A stretch of DNA of 64,000 bases, taken from the NCBI GenBank assembly GCA_023129325.1, contig JAGMCI010000033.1:1-64000 (forward strand), read 5' to 3'. The translations under genes were made by a program, and so were the position numbers. Below the pieces are notes generated by a model. It worked only from the letters and a program-made list of their open reading frames with translations. It was not told the DNA's origin and did not search any database. The DNA is from Caldifarciminota bacterium (GTDB taxonomy: Bacteria; Hydrothermota; UBA3073; JACQXS01; JAGMCI01). Of the stretch, positions 38,370-46,209 are shown in pieces (the first letter of the stretch is position 1; every line of letters begins with the position of its first letter).

Positions 38370-40468
38370 TTAGATAAGATGCGGAACTCTATTCTTCTAT
38401 TTTGGGCACGTCCTTCTTTAGTTTTGTTACTTGCAATTGGCTGAGTTTTGCCGTATCCGCAGGCAGTGAGTCTATCGTATGAAATGCCATGTGTTCCAAG
38501 ATATTTCCTCACCGCTTCAGCCCGAAGTTGAGAGAGCTTGAGATTATATGAATCATCTCCCACAGAGTCCGTATGCCCTGCAATCTCAATCTTTACAGTA
38601 GGATGTTCTTCAAGAAGCTCCACAGCATGGCCTAAAATGGGGTAAGAAGATGATAAAATAGTAGCTTTACCACTTGCAAAGTTTATACCTTTAAGGACAA
38701 TTTTTTCCTCTTTTTTAAAGAGTGTAAAATTCTTTATCATTGTGGCTTCCGGCTCGCAGACTATTACTGCTCCCTCTGAAGTATAGCCCTCAGCTTCTAC
38801 TTTTATTGTATAAGTACCTGGGGGAATTTCTGTCTTGTAAGTTCCTGTTTCAGGATCAGTTTTAATACTTGGAAGTCCAGTTTCTGGGAACTTAATTTCA
38901 GCAAGAATACCTTTATGAATAGAATAATCTGTTATCTTGCCAGCAAGAATAGCCCTTCGTTCTATAGGAATAAGTTCTATATTCAAAAGTGTTGTTTCAT
39001 CAATCTTGCAAACAATAGGCTGTGTGAATGTTGCGTAACCTGTTTTCTTAACCTCAACTGCATAAGTGCCTGGAGGTAATTCTGTCTTGTAGACTCCTGA
39101 TATATCACTTCTTATCTCTGGCAACTGAGTTTCAGGAAAAGAAATTGTTGCCATACACGGTGTTTCAGTAACTTTATCTATAATCCGTCCTGTTAAAATA
39201 GAGATGGGAACTTTCTTACGCTCAAGTGCAAAATTAACAATATTCTTCTGGTCAGGTTCTATTGAGACAGCAACAGTTGGAGCCGGCTCGTATTCTCCTT
39301 CCTGAAGTGGAGAAGCTTGAATCATAGTTTTTCCAACAGGAAGTTCAATTTTATAATATCCAGACTCATCAGTTATTACTGTGGTATCAAACTCTATAAA
39401 GGAAAGTATCGCTTCAATTGGTTTTTCAGTGGCTTTATCAACAACCTTCCCAGCAATTATTCCTTTCTCTATGGGAGGTCTTATGAAATCAAATCCTTTT
39501 GAGATAGCTAAATTAATTGCCCAAGGAGGATTAGCCCCAAATCCACTTTGGATATTTATAGGAGGAGAAGAACTAAAGTTAGTATCAGCTCCTGCTAACT
39601 TAAAATCCATTGAAAGAGTAATCCATGAATTTTTACCAGTCTCAAATCTTAAACCAGGTGATAAACAAAAACCTCCATCATTATAAATATTATTTACTCG
39701 TTTTTCTCCATAGACCTCCACAAACGGCGTAAACCTATAATAGTCAAACTCTATTCCTGCACCATAACTTAACTTATTACAGGTATCAGGATGAGGATAA
39801 ATCATATATCCACCATTAATATGGACTTTTATAGATGGATAAGTTGGAAAGTTAATAGTGAGAAGCCCTTTACCTCCATATGTATAACCTCCGGCAGTAA
39901 AGAACCTGTGTATCCCACCTTTATTAAATCTGTAAGACTTACCAAAAAGAGAATTAATAGCTGGAGTTGTTGAAATATCCTCCCGTTCATCACCCAAAGG
40001 GATAGTAATTACAGGATGGACACCTAAGTCAAATAGTTTTGTGAATCCCGGACTTGCTAATCGTATAGCTTGAGTGGGGCTAAATTTCATTCCTAACTCT
40101 ATGTCTGAAAATCCATAACTTAAGCATACTGAGCCAGTGACCTCTTTATTTGTTTCCATTACATCAAGAAGATATCTGGAATTTAAATTTAAAGATAGAT
40201 AATTAGTAAACGAAAATCCAATTCCAAGCGAGATATCTAAAATTGCACATCTATTCATTGGTAAAGCACTATCCGAAGGGATTAAATACCCTATCTTTTC
40301 CGTTCTTTTACCCGTATAACCCCAAATTCCTAAACTATAACTAAGTCTACCAAGCTTCTCTGGACTTGCTGATATTATCTTATTAAGTCCACTTGTTCCT
40401 GTTGAAGTAGGAGCTCCTGATAAAGAGTACCCTAAAAATATACCGATAATAAATAATAACTTTTTCAT
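38366..40468 (-). CDS. OmpA-family outer membrane protein with carboxypeptidase-regulatory-like repeats
   Basis: Three repeats of GKITDYSIHKGILAEIKFPETGLPSIKTDPETGTYKTEIPPGTYTI type; C-terminal IEIAGHTDSVGDDSYNLKLSQLRAEAVRKYL. Confidence 0.85.
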   Translation of the reverse strand: MKKLLFIIGIFLGYSLSGAPTSTGTSGLNKIISASPEKLGRLSYSLGIWGYTGKRTEKIGYLIPSDSALPMNRCAILDISLGIGFSFTNYLSLNLNSRYLLDVMETNKEVTGSVCLSYGFSDIELGMKFSPTQAIRLASPGFTKLFDLGVHPVITIPLGDEREDISTTPAINSLFGKSYRFNKGGIHRFFTAGGYTYGGKGLLTINFPTYPSIKVHINGGYMIYPHPDTCNKLSYGAGIEFDYYRFTPFVEVYGEKRVNNIYNDGGFCLSPGLRFETGKNSWITLSMDFKLAGADTNFSSSPPINIQSGFGANPPWAINLAISKGFDFIRPPIEKGIIAGKVVDKATEKPIEAILSFIEFDTTVITDESGYYKIELPVGKTMIQASPLQEGEYEPAPTVAVSIEPDQKNIVNFALERKKVPISILTGRIIDKVTETPCMATISFPETQLPEIRSDISGVYKTELPPGTYAVEVKKTGYATFTQPIVCKIDETTLLNIELIPIERRAILAGKITDYSIHKGILAEIKFPETGLPSIKTDPETGTYKTEIPPGTYTIKVEAEGYTSEGAVIVCEPEATMIKNFTLFKKEEKIVLKGINFASGKATILSSSYPILGHAVELLEEHPTVKIEIAGHTDSVGDDSYNLKLSQLRAEAVRKYLGTHGISYDRLTACGYGKTQPIASNKTKEGRAQNRRIEFRILSK

Positions 40469-40486
40469 TGTTTACCTCCTACTGAC

Positions 40487-40514
40487 AAAATAGCACTAAA
40501 TATAATTTTGTCAA
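40487..40514 (-). promoter_or_regulatory. Promoter of OmpA-family gene (TTGACA-16-TATTTT), divergent from prfA promoter
   Basis: Complement TGTCAA 40509-40514, AAAATA 40487-40492. Confidence 0.65.
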
Positions 40515-40523
40515 GAAAAAAAG

Positions 40524-40551
40524 TTGACATTTATAATGATTAGAATATAAT
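40524..40551 (+). promoter_or_regulatory. Promoter of prfA (TTGACA-16-TATAAT)
   Basis: TTGACA 40524-40529, TATAAT 40546-40551, ATG at 40559. Confidence 0.75.
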
Positions 40552-40558
40552 AAAATAT

Positions 40559-41689
40559 ATGGCTAAAGAATTGGCTCATAGGATTGGAGATTTGGAAAAA
40601 AGGCTTAAGGAGTTAAATCAGCTTCTTGCTTCCAACCTGCCCGACAACACGCAGGTGGGTAGCTTAAAGGATAGAAAAAAGTTCATAGAGTTATCTCAAG
40701 AGCATCACGAGATTTCTAAACTCCTAATCCTTTGGAATAAACATTGTGATTTAATGATTCGAATTTCTGAAGATGAACATATTTTGCATTCCGGACCTGC
40801 CTCGCCGTCAGGCGGGGACGAAGAGCTAAAATCCGTCGCCATAGAAGAACTTACTGAGCTTAAAACAGAAAAAGAAAAGTTGGAAAAGGAGATTTCGGCT
40901 TTTTTTGCTCCAAATGACCTGAACGATAGTCGGAATGTAATAATGGAGGTAAGGCAGAGTGCTGGTGGAGATGAAGCTTCTCTCTTTGCCCGTGACCTAT
41001 TCCGAATGTATTCAAAATATGCTGAGCAAAATCACTGGAAAATTGAAATTTTGAATTCTCACACTACCTCAATTGGGGGTTTTAAAGAAATTGTATACTA
41101 TGTGAAAGGAAAGGATGTTTACAAAAAACTAAAGTATGAAAGTGGAGTTCACAGAGTTCAGCGAGTTCCAATAACAGAATCTGGAGGCAGAATTCATACT
41201 TCTACAGTTACTGTGTGTGTTCTTCCCGAAGCTTCGCCAGTTGATATAAAAGTTAACCCCAATGACATAAAAACCGAAACTTTTAGAGCAGGTGGACATG
41301 GAGGACAAAATGTAAATAAAGTCTCTACTGCTGTTAGGCTTATTCATATCCCAACTAATATAACCGTAGTTTGTCAGGATGAGCGTTCTCAATATCAAAA
41401 CAAAGTAAAGGCAATGCGCATCTTACTTGCCAGACTTTATGAACTTAAAAGAAGAAAACAAGAGGAAAAAATCCAATCTACCCGCAAAGAACAAATAAAA
41501 GACGGTGAAAGAGCTGAAAAAATAAGAACTTATAACTACCCACAACAAAGAATCACTGACCATCGTATAAATATTAGGCTTTATAAACTTGATTCCATAC
41601 TTAATGGAAATCTTGATGAATTAATAAATGCAATAGAAAATGCAAGTAAAGGAAGTTCTCAAATATACAACTCAATCCCTGCAAAATAA
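40559..41689 (+). CDS. prfA: Peptide chain release factor 1
   Basis: [25 protein letters not shown] motif [20 protein letters not shown]. Confidence 0.95.
   Translation: MAKELAHRIGDLEKRLKELNQLLASNLPDNTQVGSLKDRKKFIELSQEHHEISKLLILWNKHCDLMIRISEDEHILHSGPASPSGGDEELKSVAIEELTELKTEKEKLEKEISAFFAPNDLNDSRNVIMEVRQSAGGDEASLFARDLFRMYSKYAEQNHWKIEILNSHTTSIGGFKEIVYYVKGKDVYKKLKYESGVHRVQRVPITESGGRIHTSTVTVCVLPEASPVDIKVNPNDIKTETFRAGGHGGQNVNKVSTAVRLIHIPTNITVVCQDERSQYQNKVKAMRILLARLYELKRRKQEEKIQSTRKEQIKDGERAEKIRTYNYPQQRITDHRINIRLYKLDSILNGNLDELINAIENASKGSSQIYNSIPAK
40635..40656. repeat. Palindrome in prfA
   Basis: ACCTGCccgacaacacGCAGGT. Confidence 0.75.
40796..40817. repeat. Palindrome in prfA
   Basis: CCTGCCTCGCCGTCAGGCGGGG. 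Confidence 0.7.
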
Positions 41690-42509
41690 GGGAATTGATA
41701 AGCCAGAACTTGAGGCAGAAATTCTTATCTCTCAAGTTTTGAAATTCAATAGAGTTTCTCTTTATTCTAAAGATAGAAAAAATTTATCTGACTTTGAACT
41801 TGATAATATATTTAAAACTATAAAAAGGAGACTTAATCATGAACCTTTACAATATTTGACTCATAAGGTAAATTTTCTTGGTTTTGATTTTCTAATTGAT
41901 GCTCCTACTTTTATCCCAAGACCCGAAACCGAAATCATTGTTCAAACTCTTCTGAAACAGGTAGGGGCGTATCGCCTGTCTCGCCGAGCCAAGGCAGACA
42001 ATACGCCCCTACTAATTTTTGACATAGGCACAGGATGTGGTGTGATTGCAATAGCCTGCCTGAAATTATTGCCACAAGCTACAGCTTATGTCTCTGATAT
42101 AATTGACCTTAAACTCGCTAAACAAAATGCAGAAATGCTTGGAGTTAGTAATAGAATAAATTTTATATGCGGCAATTTACTTGACCCATTTAAATTAAAT
42201 GAAAAAGCGGATTTTATAGTTTCTAATCCTCCTTATATACCAATATCACTTATTTCAACTCTCCAGCCAGAGATAAGATTATTTGAATCCCGTAGTTCAA
42301 TAGATGGTGGTGAGGAAGGATTGGTTTTTATTTATAATTTAATAAAAGAGACTCCTTTATATCTTAAACCATCAGGGATACTCTTGTTAGAAATTTCACC
42401 TGAACAGAAATCTAAAGTGGAAAATAAAGCTTTAGACTATTTTAAAGAAGTGGACTTTATTAGAGATTTTTCTAATAATTTTCGTGTTCTTGTAGCAAAA
42501 TGCATATAG
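41640..42509 (+). CDS. prmC: Release factor glutamine methyltransferase
   Basis: [35 protein letters not shown] (NPPY). Confidence 0.95.
   Translation: MQVKEVLKYTTQSLQNKGIDKPELEAEILISQVLKFNRVSLYSKDRKNLSDFELDNIFKTIKRRLNHEPLQYLTHKVNFLGFDFLIDAPTFIPRPETEIIVQTLLKQVGAYRLSRRAKADNTPLLIFDIGTGCGVIAIACLKLLPQATAYVSDIIDLKLAKQNAEMLGVSNRINFICGNLLDPFKLNEKADFIVSNPPYIPISLISTLQPEIRLFESRSSIDGGEEGLVFIYNLIKETPLYLKPSGILLLEISPEQKSKVENKALDYFKEVDFIRDFSNNFRVLVAKCI
41961..42012. repeat. Nested palindrome with perfect 12-bp terminal inverted repeats inside prmC
   Basis: GTAGGGGCGTAT ... ATACGCCCCTAC. Confidence 0.9.
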
Positions 42510-43366
42510 GAATTATTGCAAATCCTGAAAAAAAACTTGTCTATTCAATTGTTCCTGAGCTTATTCAATGGTTGCTACAAAATAGGCAACAAGTCTTTAT
42601 AGGCGAAGCGATACAACCTGTAAATCAACAGATTAGTCTTGGAGAAAAATGTCCTAAAGCCACTGTATGCAAACTTGAAGAACTGCCTCGTCTATGCGAT
42701 GTCATTTTTGCCATAGGTGGGGATGGCACCCTGTTAAAAACAGCCAGAGTTGTGGGAAGCTCAGGAGTTCCTATTCTTGGAATTAATCTCGGAGGACTTG
42801 GATTCCTAACAGAAGTAGCTCTTGATACCCTGTATCCTGCACTTGCTAAATTGCTTAAATCAGATTATAAAATAGAGTCAAGAATGGTCTTGGAAACCAG
42901 TGTGAGAGACTGCAAGTTTTATTCTCTAAATGATACAGTCATCACAGGAACTGGTGCAGGCAGAATGCTCCAATTTATGATTTACATAAATGGTAGCTAT
43001 GTCTCGGAGTTTTCATCTGATGGTTTAATAATCTCAACCCCGACTGGCTCTACTGCTTATTCTCTTGCTGCTCTTGGACCTATCCTGCATCCAGAAGTAG
43101 AGGCGATTGTGCTTAATTTAATATGTCCTCATACATTGGGAGCAAGGCCAATAGTTATGTCAAATGATTCAATTATAGAAGTAGAATGTAAAAGTAGTAA
43201 TACAGCTCTTGTAATAGATGGACAGGAAAGCGTTCCGTTAAAACAAGGAGAAAAAGTTGTTTTTCGTAAGGCAGACTACAAAATTAAATTAATAAAGTCA
43301 TCTGCCCGTGATTTTTATGAAATCCTTAGAACTAAATTAAAGTGGGGGGGAGGCAAGGAAAGATAA
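42500..43366 (+). CDS. nadK: NAD kinase
   Basis: FAIGGDGTLLKTAR, GINLGGLGFLTE, TPTGSTAYSLAALGPILHP. Confidence 0.93.
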   Translation: MHIGIIANPEKKLVYSIVPELIQWLLQNRQQVFIGEAIQPVNQQISLGEKCPKATVCKLEELPRLCDVIFAIGGDGTLLKTARVVGSSGVPILGINLGGLGFLTEVALDTLYPALAKLLKSDYKIESRMVLETSVRDCKFYSLNDTVITGTGAGRMLQFMIYINGSYVSEFSSDGLIISTPTGSTAYSLAALGPILHPEVEAIVLNLICPHTLGARPIVMSNDSIIEVECKSSNTALVIDGQESVPLKQGEKVVFRKADYKIKLIKSSARDFYEILRTKLKWGGGKER

Positions 43367-43436
43367 ACTCATTTGGGGCATCTTTAAGTGATGGTTACAA
43401 TATTTAAGTGAAAGAGCAAAATCATGGAAGCTGTGA

Positions 43437-43556
43437 ATAAAGAGAAGAACATTTCGCACAAGAGATGAAGCTATTCGGTCTGGTCGTAGACCTTGCAAAA
43501 TGTTCGTTGTTATATTATTTCTGTTGACTTTCTTGGGAGTAAGTGTAATTTTTTAA
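43437..43556 (+). pseudogene. Possible remnant of an Ada-type metal-binding (xGYRPCKxC-like) domain
   Basis: Short open stretch after a stop: IKRRTFRTRDEAIRSGRRPCKMFVVILFLLTFLGVSVIF; RTRDEAIRSGRRPCK resembles the C-terminal part of Ada-like Zn-binding domains; upstream frame contains stops. Confidence 0.3.
43524..43551 (+). promoter_or_regulatory. Candidate promoter of the J/GrpE-like/Hsp70/kinase-AAA operon (TTGACT-16-TAATTT)
   Basis: TTGACT 43524-43529, TAATTT 43546-43551; GTG start at 43590. Confidence 0.5.
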
Positions 43557-43589
43557 AATAGAAGTCAGTTTGAAAGAAAGTAGTTAAAA

Positions 43590-45197
43590 GTGGATATTTT
43601 AAGAAAGAATGCTTTTCGTATATTAGGTCTACCCGTCACAGCTTCAAGAAAGGAGATTGTTGGCAGGGTGGATGAGATACAAGCTCACATTACAATTGGG
43701 CAAACTATTCATTACGATACTGATTTCCCTTGGATTGGCGAACTCCAGCGAAATGGGGAAACAGCAAAAGAAGCATCACAAGTGTTAGAGAATCCAAGTG
43801 CAAAACTTGAGCATCTGCTCTCCTGGTTTTGGGTTATCGATGAATTTGATAATCTGGCGATTGATGCTCTGAAAAATGAAGATGTAGACAAGGCGGTTGA
43901 AATTTGGTCTGCGGCGGCACAACAAAAAGGTAGTCATCATAAAAAGAATTTAGCCACGCTTCAACAGATTTTAGCCTTTCAAGAATCTGATTCTGACTAT
44001 CAACATCTAAAAGGCACTATAAGGTTTTGGGCTGAACTTACTTCATCAAACCAACTATTTCATTTGATTGAAAATATTACCCCTAAGTTGTCAAAGCTCG
44101 TCACTAATGGTCAAATTACTCGATTCGTTGGAAGTCATATAAGTCAGACAGCAAAATTGTTTCTCTTCAGATGGATTGATGAGAACCGATTGGACAGAAT
44201 TGGACAATTCTTTGACGATTTAAGTGAGAGTGATTTGTCACCAAAAATCGTTACTTCTATTAAAGAAGACTATGTGAAACCACTATCCGAAGAGATCGAT
44301 AAAATGTGTGGTAAATTTTCAGATATGAAGGGTGATTATGAGAAGATATATACTAAAACAAAAAAGTTTTTTAAAAAGGTCAATCCCTATTTAGAAAAGA
44401 TTAAACAAACTGGTGACTCCTTCTTAATAGAGAATTATGGTGATAAGATTGGTGAAGTCATACTCGATAATGCGATTAAGTATTGGAACAATACATATAA
44501 CTGGGAGAAGTGTGAGGAACTTTGTGAAATGGCTGAAACTGTTATTACCGGGCTTTTACTAAAAGAGAGGTTAGAAAAAACCATAAATACCATTTCAGAC
44601 TATGCAGAACCAGAGGAGATGTGGGAAAATGCTGAACAAGAAGAGATATTGGAAAATCTTGAGCCTATTAATCGGAGCACATCACACTTTCAGACAATAA
44701 AGGTCGTAGGAGGCATACTTTTAGGCTTGGTGGCGTTGGCTGTTATGATTTGGTTGTTTAGTCCTGATAGGGATTTTTACTCGGGAACAAATTTGAATCA
44801 GGACTATTCCAGTTCTTCATTATCTTATTCAAGTTCTCACGAGGCAAGTTCAAGTTCCCAAGAGATTGCTATGCTGAGGCAAAAAATTGATGACACCAAA
44901 CTGAAACTGAATAAAATGGAATCAGGATTTCCATTATTGGAAAGTACTCTTGAGAGGCATGAGAATCAGTTAAAAAGACTTAAGGAAGATATTAACGACG
45001 CAGAAAGAAAATTGGAACGAGGGCTATACGTAAATAAAGCTACCTACCACAGCAATATTGATAGTTACAACAATCTTCTTCAGAAACACGAGTCTATTTT
45101 AACAGACTACCAAACGAAATATGACGAATACAAGAGACTTTTAGATGCAACAAATGCCGATATTGCGCGATATAATCGCTTAACTGGAGCTAAATAA
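43590..45197 (+). CDS. Degenerate J-domain-like membrane protein with C-terminal coiled coil (GTG start)
   Basis: NAFRILGLPVTASRKEIVGRVDEIQAHI...FPWIGELQRNGETAKEASQVLENPSAKLEHLLSWFW, J-like helices without HPD; TM VVGGILLGLVALAVMIWLF; Ser-rich linker then coiled coil. Confidence 0.7.
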   Translation: MDILRKNAFRILGLPVTASRKEIVGRVDEIQAHITIGQTIHYDTDFPWIGELQRNGETAKEASQVLENPSAKLEHLLSWFWVIDEFDNLAIDALKNEDVDKAVEIWSAAAQQKGSHHKKNLATLQQILAFQESDSDYQHLKGTIRFWAELTSSNQLFHLIENITPKLSKLVTNGQITRFVGSHISQTAKLFLFRWIDENRLDRIGQFFDDLSESDLSPKIVTSIKEDYVKPLSEEIDKMCGKFSDMKGDYEKIYTKTKKFFKKVNPYLEKIKQTGDSFLIENYGDKIGEVILDNAIKYWNNTYNWEKCEELCEMAETVITGLLLKERLEKTINTISDYAEPEEMWENAEQEEILENLEPINRSTSHFQTIKVVGGILLGLVALAVMIWLFSPDRDFYSGTNLNQDYSSSSLSYSSSHEASSSSQEIAMLRQKIDDTKLKLNKMESGFPLLESTLERHENQLKRLKEDINDAERKLERGLYVNKATYHSNIDSYNNLLQKHESILTDYQTKYDEYKRLLDATNADIARYNRLTGAK

Positions 45198-45199
45198 GA

Positions 45200-46201
45200 A
45201 TGAAAAAGATACAACTTAAAGAAATAACCATAATTTTTCTATGTCTATTAAGCACGGTTTGTTACAGCCAGCCACAAAATACCCTTAAGGAAAAATCCAG
45301 GATAGAGAAACTTGAAGCCAGAATAGATAGTGTAAGCTCGTCGATAGTTAATATTATAAAGATGCTAGAATCAAATTTCAAAGTTCTGTCAAATAGACTC
45401 TCAGAGGTAGAAACAAGAACCCAGCGAGAAATCAAGATTATTACATCCAGGCAAGCTTCAATTCAGACGGAATTCAAGAACCTCTCAGAAAACCAAATAG
45501 CTATTAAAAGCCAACTTCAAAGCCTGAATAACAAACTCGATTCACTGAGAATTGCACAGGATGCATTAAAAGCTAATGTGATTAACTTAAATCAAAAGAC
45601 GGGCAGAGAAATAACAAGTATCAAAAAAGATACGTTAACCAGATTCCTTGTAGTTAGCTTAGCAGTTCTATTTACATTATTGGTAATTATTGTAGTAGTA
45701 GTGGTATTCCAGAAGAAGTTCAAGAAGGTCAATGTTGTTGAGGAAAGCATCAAGCTTGATGCCAAGATGAGTGAGATACTTGAAAACCAATTAGTTCTTA
45801 TGAAGAAAGAAGCAATTGAAAAAAAACCACCAAAAATAGATATAGAGATTGACCATTCTTTGCCAATACGGGTTGGTGCCGAAATTTTTAGAATGCGCAA
45901 GAGAATTGAGAATATGGATGAAAACACTAAGGGAATTCATGCGTTGAAGAATGCGTTGACCCGTTTGGAGGATGAGTTCAACAGTCAGGGATATGTGATA
46001 AAAGACCTCACTGACCAACCATTTGTGGATGGACTTATTAATATAAAAGTGGTTAACTATATTACACGAGATGACATTGAGACGGGAAAAGAAATTATTC
46101 AAAAGATGATGACGCCACTAATTCTCCACAATGGCGTTGTGGTAAATATTGGAGAAATAGAGGTGGCAGTGTCTTCTAAAGATGTAGAAAAATCTAAATA
46201 G
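45200..46201 (+). CDS. Membrane-anchored coiled-coil protein with GrpE-like C-terminal region
   Basis: N-terminal hydrophobic segment; long coiled coil; TM FLVVSLAVLFTLLVIIVVVVVF; C-terminal LTRLEDEFNSQGYVIKDLTDQPFVDGLINIKVV...IIQKMMTPLILHNGVVVNIGEIEVAVS resembles GrpE four-helix/beta-wing pattern. Confidence 0.55.
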   Translation: MKKIQLKEITIIFLCLLSTVCYSQPQNTLKEKSRIEKLEARIDSVSSSIVNIIKMLESNFKVLSNRLSEVETRTQREIKIITSRQASIQTEFKNLSENQIAIKSQLQSLNNKLDSLRIAQDALKANVINLNQKTGREITSIKKDTLTRFLVVSLAVLFTLLVIIVVVVVFQKKFKKVNVVEESIKLDAKMSEILENQLVLMKKEAIEKKPPKIDIEIDHSLPIRVGAEIFRMRKRIENMDENTKGIHALKNALTRLEDEFNSQGYVIKDLTDQPFVDGLINIKVVNYITRDDIETGKEIIQKMMTPLILHNGVVVNIGEIEVAVSSKDVEKSK

Positions 46202-46209
46202 GAGGAACT

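Noticed and set aside
45592-46102. Minus-strand ORFs inside the GrpE-like gene (45592-45927, 45791-46102)
   Set aside because: Antisense to a convincing CDS in the tight operon; composition is that of complementary coding sequence.
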